Source: Limanda limanda
Lineage: Eukaryota; Chordata; Actinopteri; Pleuronectiformes; Pleuronectidae
NCBI RefSeq assembly: GCF_963576545.1
Contig: NC_083649.1
Coordinates: 9,987,146 to 10,051,145, forward strand
Length of the DNA: 64,000 nt
Reading direction: 5' to 3'
The position numbers and the translations under genes were made by a program. The first letter of the stretch is position 1, and every line of letters starts with the position of its first letter. The notes beneath the pieces are model-generated. The model was not told the DNA's origin. It searched no databases and was given only the letters and a program-made list of their open reading frames with translations. This document shows, one piece after another, positions 12,661-24,159 of this stretch.

Positions 12661-14065
12661 TAGTGGAGATGACACTGGTGTGAAGCAAAGCTCATGAAAC
12701 TGCAGCTTTACAAATCAATGTTTAAAGTTTTGTTATCACTCTATAGTGTTGTATGTTCTGGAAAATGTTAATTTAAAATTTTCATTGAAAACCAATAATT
12801 ATTAACTACCCATGAAATTGCAAAAGTGCTGTATGTATTATAATGAAATAAAAACTAATATTGTAGCATAAAATGAGACACGTCAAATATAGAAGTAATC
12901 TGTTAAATGTCAAATCAATGGAAACACAATGAGCTTGCAAATTTCTTCAAATTGGTTTTACTCCATTTCTTTTTTATAGTTAATCGCATATCCACCTTAT
13001 GCATCATCTGGACAAACCACATATCATTTTCAGCCAACTGGCAGAAATGCGATGATAACATTAACCTCTCTCCCTATACTGGTAGAGTGGCCTATCAATT
13101 TGCTTTACTAACACAATTTCTGTGCCGTCCTATTTTGCAAGTTGAAAGAAACATACACACATGTGATGTTTTTTTCATTCTAACATCAGAAAAAAAAAAA
13201 AGCGAAAGCCAAGTGAAATGGAATCAAGCTGTCAAAGTGTTTATGTTGCACAATGAACCAGAAGTAATAAAGCAGTGCCCTCAGGACTGTGTCCATACAT
13301 TTATTTAACCTTGTAACCGCAAAAGCACAAAGAAATATGAAAATAGCCAAACAGATCAAAAGAGCATCTGTATGTCAGAGACAGGGATACGTGTACTCCA
13401 CATACACAGTCCACCCAAACCATAAACATGCTCACTTATTCAGAAGCACATGTACACACAGGGCATGCACACATGAACACACACGTTGGAATACGCCCCG
13501 GGCACAAGCCACATTCCACACTTTACACTTTACAGGCCGTGTTCAAAGAGGACAAACAGGTCATGGGATCGAAGCCCTGTTTCTGTGAATCCGGCCAACG
13601 TCCCACGTTTAAACAATCATCCACATGTGTGGGCAGCATTGAGGCAGAGGGGGGATTGGCATCTTTGATTCCTGCCTCTTGTGGCCACCACTTCTGAAGC
13701 CGAGCTTCACAGATGTCAGGCACTTGATTAATCCTCCCGTTGGCCGGACTCCCTCCCTTCATCGCTGTGTATGTGCCGGTTACTTCTTTCAAAATCCATC
13801 AGCCCTCAAATGTGCAGAAAACATGACGACTATAAGCAAGTTATGTTACGCCTGTGACCCTGCTGCACGTCCTGTTAGCAGCACAACACAAAGAGTTCAA
13901 TGATGGAAAATAGACCAGTGACAAGTGGGTGATTGCTTTTTTTCAGAGTCACCGATTTTGAACGATTAAACTTCATGAAATGAAAGATCTGTATCGAATA
14001 TATTTGTGGTCAAATTGGAAACAACTATTTAAGATTTTTCAAGAGTGCAAGTTGTTGCCAGGTAA
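12661..14065. other. Gene-free unique DNA
   Basis: The segment holds an A-run at about 13190-13201, a CA-rich patch at about 13440-13490 and unique DNA. A 133-codon plus-strand frame (12907-13308) has no recognisable domain and biased AT-rich composition, so it is not called a gene. Confidence 0.5.
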
Positions 14066-14099
14066 TTAATGAATGAATGAATGAATGAAAGAATGAATT
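14066..14099. repeat. (GAAT)n tetranucleotide microsatellite
   Basis: About five tandem GAAT units followed by an interrupted unit (GAAAGAATGAAT). A degenerate AT-rich continuation to about 14125 (AACAAATTAACGAAGGAATTAATGAA) suggests decay of a longer array. Confidence 0.9.
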
Positions 14100-14538
14100 A
14101 ACAAATTAACGAAGGAATTAATGAACTAAAGACCCCTCGGGAAAAACAAGAGTGTATCTAATGAGAGTGAATCTAATATACAATTCAAAATACATGTTTA
14201 CTTGAACCGAATGATCCGACGTTTGCTGCATGTGTATCTAATTATGCATTTATATCTGCTGTCTGTGCAAGGGACCTCCAAACCACAAATAGAAATATAG
14301 AAATAAAGAAAAACCAAACAAAGAGGCCACCAGACTATTAATTAGACAATAGCCTATATGCTATTAATAGACCGTGCAGAATTCTGATAAATTAGCCCAG
14401 TGTGGAGGCAGAGGAATAGGAGGATGAGATATAAGGTAAATGGAGAATAATATGGAGATGGAGTGAAAGCAGATGGAAGTTATGCAAGTGAATGTTTGAT
14501 GCAGTGAAGGCAGCAGAGACGAGTGATGATATGTGACT

Positions 14539-14543
<5 letters not shown>

Positions 14544-14618
<75 letters not shown>
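14544..14618. repeat. (TG)n microsatellite, 75 bp uninterrupted
   Basis: About 37 perfect TG units without interruption, the kind of length expected to be highly polymorphic. A second imperfect GT-rich patch follows within 150 bp. No gene context is evident. Confidence 0.98.
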
Positions 14619-14620
<2 letters not shown>

Positions 14621-15533
14621 CTGATAAAAGTGAAGATGAGAGAAGCAGAGGTTGAATGCGAAGGTAAGGTTTGATTAGATTCTGGCGTCTACCTCGTGTG
14701 GCTAAATTATCATGTGTGTGTTAGTGTGCGAGTGTGGGTTTGTGTGTAGGTGTGTGTGTGTGTGTATTCGATGACATGTGGTGAAGATGGAGTGAGGCTA
14801 TAAACCAGGTGGCTGTGACTGTTGGAGGGTTTTAATATATATGGGGGAGCTTGGAAGACAACAGGGAGCTTCGAACAGGTGGTATTAAAGGGGTGGAGTT
14901 TGGATGGAAAGACAAAGTTGGAAAGGGAAAATGAAAGTCAGGTTGCCTCAGTCAGTTGGGGCTTCATGTTTCTACGCACTGATATCGATGCTGTATAAGA
15001 AAATAATCAGTGTTATTGTCTAATGTGGCAATAAAAGAAGAACTTTATCAGCTCTGGCAGTTAATAGAGGGATAAATAAAAGTGTGGCGTTTTTATATAG
15101 AAACACATTATGAATATGAGCGATGAAACACAGAGAGAAATGTAAATAGCAAAAGGAATTAAAATCGACATGATTTCATTATGAGGATTAGCGCTGTCAG
15201 TGGAGCTCAGGCCTGGACGACCTATAATTTGCTTAATGCATCCAGGTCACTGCATAAGCTCACATTTGTTTGTATAAATCCAAATTCAAAATATGTCTGT
15301 GTCAGCTGCATTATACTTGATGTAATGACTTATTTGAGATAACGAGTTAATGGTGTTTACAGTAAATAGCAATTAAAAAGTATAAATGGCCCTGGTCCTG
15401 CAGCAGGCTTGTATGCAGGTAGAATACTTTAAAACCCTTTAAAAGACAGGTTAATAATCCTGTCTTCATGCTCTATGGTCGCTCTCGAGACTTATCAACG
15501 ATAAATCACGTAAAAATAATAATACCATATTAC
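14619..15533. other. Gene-free DNA with an imperfect GT patch
   Basis: A degenerate GT-rich stretch at about 14713-14766 is interrupted by A, C and G substitutions, an older relative of the perfect tract upstream. The rest, including the GC-balanced part at about 15180-15250, is unique and uncoding. Confidence 0.6.
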
Positions 15534-15642
15534 CTTATGAGCTGGAAATGTCCCCAGGACATTCTGCAAGGTTTGGGCACAGGCAGGAGAAGGATATAAC
15601 GGGTGGAGCGTGACTTCGCTCATTTTGGTGCCGAGGGAGGAG

Positions 15643-15780
15643 GTGAATGAAAGCAGGGAGAGGATAAAGAAGGGGAAAGGAACAAGAGAGAAGCAGGAGA
15701 TGAATCGGGGAGTTAGGAGGTTGGGAGGAAGGTTGAGACAAGAGAGACATAAGGAGAGACACAGGGAGAGGCAGGGGTGA
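15643..15780. repeat. Polypurine (GA-rich) tract
   Basis: About 140 bases are almost entirely purine on the plus strand, in irregular GGAGA/GAAGG words rather than a clean repeat. On the minus strand this is a long pyrimidine tract lying just upstream of a splice-acceptor-like site near 15565. It could form triplex DNA or be simple-sequence decay. Confidence 0.75.
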
Positions 15781-15928
15781 GGGGACATCGCTGGCACCGC
15801 GTGGCTGTGTGTCCTGGCTCGGCTACAGGACAGAGCAGTACACCTGCTCTCAGTCCCTGTGGATCTCCAAGCATCGCTCACACTGTCATCGCTCCCACTC
15901 AAACACACATTCACTTATATTATACAGT

Positions 15929-15968
15929 ACACACACACACACACACAAACACACACTCACACACGCAC
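15929..15968. repeat. Interrupted (AC)n microsatellite
   Basis: Nine perfect AC units (15929-15946) are followed by AC units interrupted by AA, TC and GC substitutions. Confidence 0.93.
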
Positions 15969-17079
15969 AGCTGAAGTCATGCATCCGTTTTAATTTTCCA
16001 TCCAAGAGCTAAGGTGACATAAATAATCATGAGCTTTTTTTGTCGATAAAACATCTCCTGTATGTTTATTAGTCAAAACAGCAGCCAAAATTTGAAAGCA
16101 AGAGATAGATATAATACCACACAAACATTTATACGTGGTACATACACACTGAAACTACAGATTTAGGCCGATCCAGCCTCTCATTGCATTACTCATCCGT
16201 TCAGAGTCTGATTGAGCGACGGTTACATAATGCAGTGTTTTGGGCAGACGTTAATAAGAACAGAACAAAGAGAGCATTATGGAGGATTTCCTTTTAACAA
16301 TAAACCAGAAGCATTTCAAGAAGTTCACCTAATTGTGGCTTAATTAACAAATTGCCAAAGATTCATGAACTGACCCATTTTAAAATATTCACAGTATTCC
16401 AGGTTTGGGAGCTCATGTTAAACTTCAGATCATTTACAAGTTTGCAGGATTAGAGATTTTTTTATTGAAGCCTAATCGGATCACAGGGGCCGACATATTT
16501 CCTTTTTTCTTTTCTTTGCAAAGCATTCTTTCATTTCCTTTCTTCAAGACATTTGAACAAAAAATCCAAATGAATATTTAAAAACCAGCAGTAGCCCGCT
16601 GTCTGATCACATTGCCCCTCAGCTAACGTTCAAACTGAGCCAACAGGTGACCCGTCTCACCTCAGTCGTGAAAGAACAATTTATAAAACCTCTGAAGTTA
16701 AAGTACCGTCATCGCTCAGGAGCAACGGTGTTCTCACACCACGGGACCCGACATGTTGAATAGCATTTCAAAACCTCCTGTGCAAATATTGGTCTCAGAT
16801 GTCTCATAAAAAATCTAATGATATTTGTAATCTTGTGAATTACAACAAGACACCCATGCTGGGAGACGCGGTTTAATTGCTCAATATGCACAATGATTAA
16901 AAATAATCAGTTATGCTAATCATTATAATTCAAGCAAATTTAAATCACTCATCACTAAATATTTAAAGATCAACTGAGCCACATGACATAGCATGCACAA
17001 GTTATTCAAATGAACTCCTCATTAAGGCGTTATATAAGTTTTAAAATAGATATTTTCCTTATGAATATGCAAACAGATG
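15969..17079. other. Gene-free unique DNA
   Basis: AT-rich unique sequence with T-rich patches near 16457-16520. No feature is supported. The part at about 16180-16420 is repeat-free and could be regulatory, but no motif cluster stands out. Confidence 0.5.
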
Positions 17080-17500
17080 CAGAATACACTGACATCACCT
17101 ATTCCCTATGGGGAACCTGTTTTAATTGGAATTTTTCTGACACGTTTAGATTTCCAGTTGCTGTTTGTTCTCACATACCGACACACGAGTCCTGTCAGAA
17201 ACCCTGAAATGTCAGAAAACACAGAGAGCAAAAGGAAGCTCATCAGTTTGCTCCTTGACTCGAATGTCTGTCTTGTTTCAATAGGTAGAAAACATGACAC
17301 GAGGCTGTGCTGCTGCTTTGATGACCTCCCTTCCCCCTTGGGCCGAGCGAGGGAAAATGACCATTGTGGACACAGGTTGCTGACCAAAGGCAATCTCCCC
17401 ATTGTGGCCGAATAGCCCACAGAGATGTAAACATTACCTGGAAGAATGGCCTTCTGATCGACCTCAGAGATTGCAAAGTGAAGGTCAATGGGTTTGTCCA
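17080..17500. promoter_or_regulatory. Complex repeat-free block with opposing open frames
   Basis: This repeat-free segment is crossed by an open frame on the minus strand (17106-17702, 198 codons, the longest in the window) and a plus-strand frame (17077-17415, 112 codons). Neither translation has a domain, signal peptide or membrane segment I recognise. Simultaneous openness of both strands usually reflects base composition. I favour a non-coding, possibly regulatory, block over a gene. Confidence 0.2.
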
Positions 17501-17706
17501 ACAACCCATCAGATGAGTGTGTGTTTGTGTGCGCGTGTGTTCGGCGTAGGGGGGTGCGTGCGATTAGAGAGTGGGGGGACCACGGTGGTAAATTGAACCA
17601 CCCAGTTTCAAAAAGGACTTCAAAGAGGGTGTCACAAAGGATAAGCCTGATCGTTTCACTGCGGCATACCTGTCGGTGAAACATACAAAAGAGCAACCGC
17701 ATTTAT

Positions 17707-17720
17707 ACACACACACTCAC

Positions 17721-17758
<38 letters not shown>

Positions 17759-17762
17759 ACAC
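17707..17762. repeat. (CA)n microsatellite with matching flanks
   Basis: A perfect CA core (17722-17753) is bracketed on both sides by the same word, CACTCACAACAC. The CACTCACAAC units are therefore themselves duplicated around the core, which suggests expansion from a CTCACAA-containing seed. Confidence 0.95.
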
Positions 17763-18169
17763 AGTGGCAGCAATGGGCCGCAGGTGTTGACGGTGCCATC
17801 CACCTTCCTGATCTCACTTCACACACAAACATGTGTCTGTAACGATAGTTATTCTCCATAAAGTAGTATGTAGTATTAAATCGAGTGTCATTTTGATCTC
17901 AGGCTTTTTAATATCCCTCCAAAAACCAACAATAACATTCGTCCTTCAGGATAAAGGTTGGAACTATCAGACCCTGCAGTTTTTGAGCCGTTTTGCTGTT
18001 TACGTTGCTCACTTTCACTTCTGCTTTTGCCTGAAGGGACATTCATTCCTTCCATATAAGCACTGGAAACTTTAATCTACCACAGCAATTACAGTGGCGC
18101 TACCTTATGGTTCGAGTTATTAAGACATTGTGTGAATATGGGTACAGGAGAAGTCACTTCAAATTTGTG

Positions 18170-18365
18170 TTGAAATGAGCACCATTTGCATAACTCACTT
18201 GGCCGTGTTTTGCAATTATGTCCCCTGTTCCAACACAGCCGCATCGTTCTGCATGTAAATTCAATTCGGCCGATAAGACTACCTTATGAATATACACTTA
18301 ATTGGCAACAAATTCCCCTGTTCAATTTTCAATCGTTCCACAATTACCAGAGGAATCATAATGCC
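18170..18365. promoter_or_regulatory. Complex non-coding block with octamer motif
   Basis: The octamer ATTTGCAT lies at 18184-18191, followed by several CAATTA/TTAATT words within about 180 bp of repeat-free sequence. It is bounded on the right by a pyrimidine tract. An enhancer-like character is inferred from motif texture only. Confidence 0.22.
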
Positions 18366-18535
18366 GTATTTCTTCTCTCCTCTGTCTCTCCCTCCCTCTC
18401 TCTTTCTCTTTCCCAATGACAGAGAAAGACAAATACCAAAAAAATTGCTCCTCGGGGCAGTTTCTCTGAAACAGAAAAGAAGAAAAGGAAGAAAAGAAAA
18501 AAAAAAAAGATAAAAGGGGAGAAGTGATCAAGGAG
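18366..18535. repeat. Pyrimidine tract followed by A/G-rich tract
   Basis: A CT-rich stretch at about 18370-18413 is followed, after a short mixed spacer, by a purine stretch with a 12-base A-run around 18498-18509. The two halves are partly complementary (CTTTCTCT versus AGAGAAAG), so a fold-back is possible. The frames predicted here are low-complexity artefacts. Confidence 0.75.
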
Positions 18536-18756
18536 AAATTTGTGGCTCTTGCCTCCGAGTGCTGTGAGCACACGCCTGAATCGGAGGGAGATAGCAGGCG
18601 ACACGGCGTCTATGCGAGATCAAAGTGGTTTCTTGCTTTGCTTTGCATATACCTCAAACACTATCAATAATGTATTTTCCTGCCCTACCGAGCACATGCA
18701 GGGACCCGACGGTACGTGCACACCTAGAACGGCCTACAGCAGTATCTGGCATTTAC

Positions 18757-18847
18757 CTGCATTGTCTGCTGAGCGGCTCGGGAGCAGAGACGGGACCAGG
18801 TTGACAGCCACCTCCGGGCTGGTGAAGGTCACCGAGTTAGGTGAAAA
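18757..18847 (-). CDS. Candidate minus-strand coding exon (unidentified gene)
   Basis: Read on the minus strand, this is a GC3-rich open segment ending ...AGACAATGCAG followed by a donor-like GTAAAT. Two acceptors are possible. One after CTGAG gives a 91-nt exon (30 codons plus one base) preceded by a T/GT-rich tract. The other after TTCACCAG gives a 62-nt exon, 18757-18818. The frame reads PEVAVNLVPS then LLPSRSADNA in both versions. The codon choice (CTG GTC CCG ... CTC CCG AGC CGC) looks more gene-like than anything else in the window. I do not recognise the protein. Chance cannot be excluded. Confidence 0.25.
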
Positions 18848-19671
18848 CTCAGCCAGGAACACACACACAAAAAAACATGGTTCAGTGACCAGAACGTCTC
18901 TGTGATCCATCGGTCAGCTCTGACCTCGACGTCTCCAGACGTGTAAGCAAATGGGAGTTCAACTGCTCAATGCAAACTTCTTCAGGTGAGCAGGGTTCAC
19001 AGAAGTTATGGATTATTCATATTATTCAGTTTTTTTTCTCTATGTGATGTTCACAAATATAAAGCTAGTGCATGAGAGTTCGGATAAAGAGAAGTTCTGA
19101 CACTCTCTTAATGTCCACAAGGGAAAATTGGAGTTTGGAAAGTGAATATTATAGCCAGGTAAAAACTGTATTTACCCTTATTAGTTTACAGAACTTACTA
19201 ATTAATAAAGTTTCTAGCTAGTCCAAAAAATTCACTAATTAATGTTATGATCCAATGAGACAAACATTGGCTAAGGTTGTTTTGCTGAAGGATACTTTGT
19301 CAGTATAATCCTGTTGATGCTCCTGCTGCTTATTATCGAGTCCATGACCTTATCACTACAGAAATGTGAGGCTTACTTCTTGCCCTATACCTGTCACCTA
19401 TGGGGGGGGATATTTATTACCTGCTCCTCTGCTCAGCCAACAGTATTGAGCCGGTTAACTATAATCAATGGCTTCTGTGCCTTGTGTTGCAGGTTTAGAC
19501 TAATTTACCAAAGTCTAAAGGTTATGTTCAATATGAAATAGAGACTTATAGTTGATATCATTAAAAGCTTTGATGGCAAAAGGTGTAAAAGAAAAAAGTA
19601 TCCTAACAGAAGATGAAAGCTTTGGTTTGTCAAGGCATTTACATCATTTTTACACAAAGTAGTGTTCCTTT
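18848..19671. other. Gene-free unique DNA
   Basis: Contains a small ACACACACAAAAAA patch at 18860-18875, which on the minus strand is the T/GT tract upstream of the exon candidate. Otherwise it is AT-rich unique sequence. Confidence 0.5.
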
Positions 19672-20040
19672 TTTTTTTTTTGTTGGCAGGATTACACAAA
19701 AACTACATAAACTATTTCCATGAACTTTTGTTGAGGCGGGGGAGCATGACACAAGGGAGAACCCATTCAACGTTGGTGTAGATTCAGAGCAGGGAGCAGA
19801 TCCAGGATTTTCTTTTACACATTCTTTAACATTGCAATATAGGACATTTTTAAACACTTTCATTGATTTGACAGAGAATAATTCATGGATCTTGATGAAA
19901 AATAGGGCAGTGATACACGAGTATGTGCAATCTGGTGAAGATCCAAATAGAAATATGGATCCAGTGAATTTAAGTTTGGTTTCATAAGAGGAACGTTGGG
20001 TCTTGGCAGAGATATGAACTGTAATTAGTGCCAAACTAGT
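19672..20040 (+). repeat. Interspersed repeat, long copy (family shared with 36.6 kb)
   Basis: Starts near 'TTGGCAGGATTACACAAAAA' and ends near 'GGCAGAGATATGAACTG'. The first 40 bases match a second copy in this window at about 36639-36680 (GCAGGATTACRCAAAAACT...), which shows directly that it is a dispersed repeat. From memory it matches a family very common in teleosts. The overlapping minus-strand frame (131 codons) is a by-product. No target duplication was found and the class is not determined. Confidence 0.7.
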
Positions 20041-20579
20041 TTTTTATACAACTAAATAGAAAATATCCATCATGAGGCATCCTTTAAGTAACCTGCAGGG
20101 TTGAATTGAAAATTGGATTATTGGTGTTTTTTTTCATGTCGGTACATTTTCCAGCATCACACTTGTCGACTAAGCCTCTATTTCACATTTATACGGCTGC
20201 CTGTGTAGAGAACCATTTTTCACTTATGTAACATAAAAATGAGTCATTCAATATAATTGTGAAGGGATTTAAAATTTGATTGTGAATTTAATTTGCCTAT
20301 TTCTCACAAAAAAAACACTGGCACACAGTGAGGTTCCTTTTTGTCTCAATCTGAGATTTACAGTAAAAATAAATGTATTCAAACGACTTAAGGGAGATGG
20401 AGCTGACCGGGGGATGACCGGCTCCCTCCTGCTAAGCTCCTCCATCAGGAAACACAAGAGGCACGGATGTGGCATGGAGTCACTCTGTGAGAAGACATGT
20501 TGCAGCTCAAGTAGGAAGGTGGAAATGAAACATAAAGGCCCATGAATGCCCACACATCCATACAATATGTGCTTATACC
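20041..20579. other. Gene-free unique DNA
   Basis: AT-rich at 20100-20370, then more GC-balanced at 20390-20550, where both strands are open for about 90 codons without any protein resemblance. No gene is called. Confidence 0.5.
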
Positions 20580-20850
20580 ACTTCCTGAGGTGGGCTAGTA
20601 TTCGCCCTTTCCTTCCTCAATGACGCTACAGACACATACAGCCGTAGATATGCATAATAACCTCTGAGGCTTTATGTACAGTACTGTAGCTCATACAGTA
20701 TGTATTTGCATTTGCGAACATCCATTAAACCGCAGTCTACGGGAAACTCCTTGATCGCGCCACAATTAGAGGCTATTCCAGTGTAATGATGAGGTCTTAA
20801 AAAGTGATGAACCTGATAATGACAAGACTAATTCATTCCCTAAATTAATG
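20580..20850. promoter_or_regulatory. Complex non-coding block with octamer motif
   Basis: Repeat-free, with ATATGCATAAT at about 20648-20658 and ATTTGCAT at 20704-20711, followed by a short CpG-bearing word group (CTTGATCGCGCC near 20751-20762). The combination of octamer-like words and GC-balanced unique sequence is enhancer-like, by inference. Confidence 0.25.
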
Positions 20851-22670
20851 GAGTGAACACATGCAGCCTAAGCAGCAATGAAGGTGGACGTGGAAGCCAG
20901 AAGCCCGGAATCTCACCGCTGAATCACAGAAGTCTGAAAGTACAATGATAAGAAAGGAACTCGACGGAGGAAAAGAGGGAATAGTGGCTTTGTGATATCG
21001 CTGTTATTATTTCTGTGCCAGAGCTGGAGGGCGCCCTTTTTGAGATTCATTTTATGTCATACTGAGTTTCATGCCGGGGGAAAGTAGAGGGGAGGCAGGT
21101 CTTTAATGTCAAGGTGTAGTATCCCAGCGTGACATTTTGAATTTTTCTGTCTATTATTTCTCATTATCAGGAACTTGTCTTCACAGGGAAAATGTTTGCA
21201 ACAGGAAAAAGTGTTTGTCGGTTACGGGGGTTTAAACGTTTTCTTTTAAAAGCCCCCAAAACAATTGCATGTAAGTTGGTGTCACTTGGGTTTAGTGATG
21301 CGAAGAAAAACTGTTCCTATTGTCTGGTATAATACAAAGCTTATCATACAATATTCTGTAATAAATGATGATGTGATGCCTCATCTCAAGCACATTGATT
21401 TCTTTCTTCATCTTGTTTAGACTTTTGGCTTCTTGAAGCTCAGTCCAAACAGGCCTGATAATCCACTTCCAGGATAAACCTCACAGTTAACAATCACCCA
21501 GAGATAATTCCCAGCCAGTCAGTCTCTTGAATTTCAGTCCTGTTGAAGGATCTGGCCTTCCTCTAGAAAACCACTTCAACATGAAATGTGATGTGCCAAA
21601 CCATTTGATTGTTCAGTGTAATCCGTCAATCACTCCCAACCACTGGAATATCAAATACGAGGGTGCCAGTTCAATTGGCAGACTTGAAATATTGGTTTGA
21701 TCAAGGCAGAAACTGGGAACGAGAAAACAAAGGAATTCACAATGACAGTTTTCTTTTTACCAACATGTGGCAGCTCTGTTATTTTGAATTGAAAAAGAGG
21801 ATCCCAACTCGAAAACAAAGACCAACTTAACCCGAACTTATTTTTTCGGTTGAGTTTTTCATTTCCTTGATCTGATATCTGTTTTATAAAGAAAAGAAAG
21901 AAGAAGCCACAAACAAACACACTGAAAACACAAACTGTTGAAAATCTAAGTAAAAGTCCTTCACTTGCTTTGATGTGGAGATAAAATTTCAAACACACGC
22001 TGCACAGTGACACCCCCCCACCAATGTGTCATTTAGCCTTTAAGTGGATATTTTTTCACTCAATTTACACACACTTGACTCCACAGCAGTTTCTAACACA
22101 ACCTTAGATGTCACCGCTCAGCCAGACTCATGTGCTCAAGAACACATGGACCGTACACACACACCCAGTCATGCGTGCGCAAATACACACCCACACATTC
22201 ACACAGCAGGTTATACATATTCATGAGAGCTCAACAGCCATCTTCCCCTTTCCCCCACTAAGCTTTTGCCCTTTTCTCATGTACAGCAAAGGACACGGAC
22301 TTGCCATCCATGAACACACACATGAACACACACATGCTACGGCACACTAAACGACAGACGCAAAACTGCAGCATTGTCGATTCCCCCCCTCTGCTCACTT
22401 TATTCATGCGCACACAGGCTGGCAGTCACAAATGGCAGTGAAGGCTGAAGAGTGCCCCCTGCTGCAGCACTGAGACCAGGGTCGGTTCACCTGGTCCTGG
22501 TCACTGCACTCCTCTGTCTCTCTATTAGCAGAGACTCACTCGGAGGTGGAGGGAGGTCGATATCATGCTGCAGATGCCGAGGTAATAAAACCACAGGCCC
22601 AGGCAAGAGGCGGTGGGAGTGCAAGACAAGGCTGGCGAAGAAGGTGTGGGGATTTAGGCGATGTCCGGGA
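20851..22670. other. Gene-free DNA with CA-rich patches
   Basis: Unique DNA to about 22130, then a CA-rich stretch to about 22350. This includes a 12-bp unit (CATGAACACACA) repeated twice at about 22310-22336. No coding gene is supported. Confidence 0.55.
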
Positions 22671-22876
22671 GTAGAGATGAGGACATGGGGAACTCAGAGA
22701 GGAGAGTTGAGATAAGGGAAAGGAAGAAGAAGAAGTGTGCAGGTAATGAAAAAAAAAACAGAGAGTTCCCGAGGGAGCCGAGAGACATGCTGGGAAATAG
22801 CAAGTGAGAAGAGACACTGCAGGAAGATGGAGAGTTGGAGGGTCTGGACAGGAGGGGCGGGGGGGGGGGGGGGGGG
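22671..22876. repeat. Polypurine tract ending in an 18-G run
   Basis: About 190 bases of strongly purine-biased plus strand (GGAAGAAGAAGAAG..., GGAGAGTTGGAGG...) end in a run of 18 G at 22859-22876. Open frames crossing it (Pro- or Ser-rich on the minus strand) are low-complexity artefacts. The G-run may differ between individuals or be a sequencing-length estimate. Confidence 0.85.
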
Positions 22877-24159
22877 TTGTAGGACGGACAAGATTTAAGT
22901 ATCAAGCCTACATCTGGATCCCGTGAGAGTTTCAGACACCTAGAGATCTACAGGCTAATTGAATACACAGGGTTTTATATTTGATTACAATTAAATAGTT
23001 AAGCACCAGTTAACTACAGTACATCAAATAAAGACATCCACGTTCCCCAGGGGCAACTTGCAACAAGTTTGTTTGTGTATTGACTTACATGTATCTCAGT
23101 GGATGATAGTGTGATATCTCAAAGTGCATTTAAAGATACATTTAAAGCTGAATAACCTGTAACGCAGTGTATAGTTTATCCAATTCTTCACTTGCTCTAA
23201 ATATGAGTCTGATCGATGTTACTCATCAACCTTTAGCTCAGACAACAACAAACGTATTCTTAATTACTTCTCTGTTCCCTGACGTCCAGTACGCCCTGTG
23301 CCTTTTTAAGAAAAACACTGCTTACACTGCATTAAGCACCTGATACTGAGAAGACCACAGACAGATTGTAGAAGGACGCGCTGCTGGAGGTTGGCTCCTG
23401 CATAACCTGCAGGTTTTTTCCAGCCCTGTGGTTAATTTGCCCCCCCCGAAAAAAAACAGAAACCAGGTAACTTCCACAAAAACATCATAATACGATGAAT
23501 CATCAGGATACAGACGGTGCTACATGTGAACAAGTATGTCTTCAACTTCTCTTACGAAGACAATGAATCAGTATATATTTAACAAAGGGAAACCTATAGT
23601 GAAAAACAATTATGCTTCCCTGAGATGAACCCTAATGTAATTGATGTCATGCAGAGTCCAGGTGTTTCCATACATCACTACGAATCCAGACGTCTGCTGC
23701 TGGGATGATCGCTGTCAAATCCATCCCACTGTGCTGCGTCCCACTGAGGACGAGAGCGGGTGACCCACTACATCAAAAAATATGTGAAAATATATTTTTC
23801 TGTTTCAGTTATAAAAGGGCAACAGTGAAGGGAGCAGGCAAGAAACGGTTTTCTGTTTCAGTGAAATGTAGCAGGCAAACACCAAATCTAAACCCAGACA
23901 AGATTGTCGTTCTCTTTGTGACGAGCTAAACTGTGCACAGAAAGTTGCATTGTTAAGGGGAAAAAGGGAATTAAATAAATGTATGATAATAGGTATTATG
24001 AAATGAGGTCGGGACACCAAGAAGTCTCAAAATAAATAACACATGCCCGTCAGTGCAAAATGTACAATTGGTAATCAATCTAACAGAAGAAATGTATATT
24101 TCGTTTTATCAGATATTGTCAATCGTGTAATGTGAGCCATGTTGTGTCAAATCACCAAC
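22877..24159. other. Gene-free unique DNA
   Basis: AT-rich unique sequence with a C-run/A-run junction at about 23441-23457 (CCCCCCCGAAAAAAA). Nothing recognisable as gene or transposon. Confidence 0.5.

Noticed and set aside
14544..14663. 33-nt exon-like segment after the (TG)n tract with GTAAGG donor
   Set aside because: A TG repeat can mimic an acceptor tract, the peptide is trivial and nothing links it to other exons.
22532..22581. Plus-strand 50-nt exon-like segment (TCTCTATTAGCAG ... GCCGAG|GTAATA)
   Set aside because: The acceptor is good but the segment is short and open in several frames, and it sits beside purine-rich low-complexity DNA. No partner exon was found.
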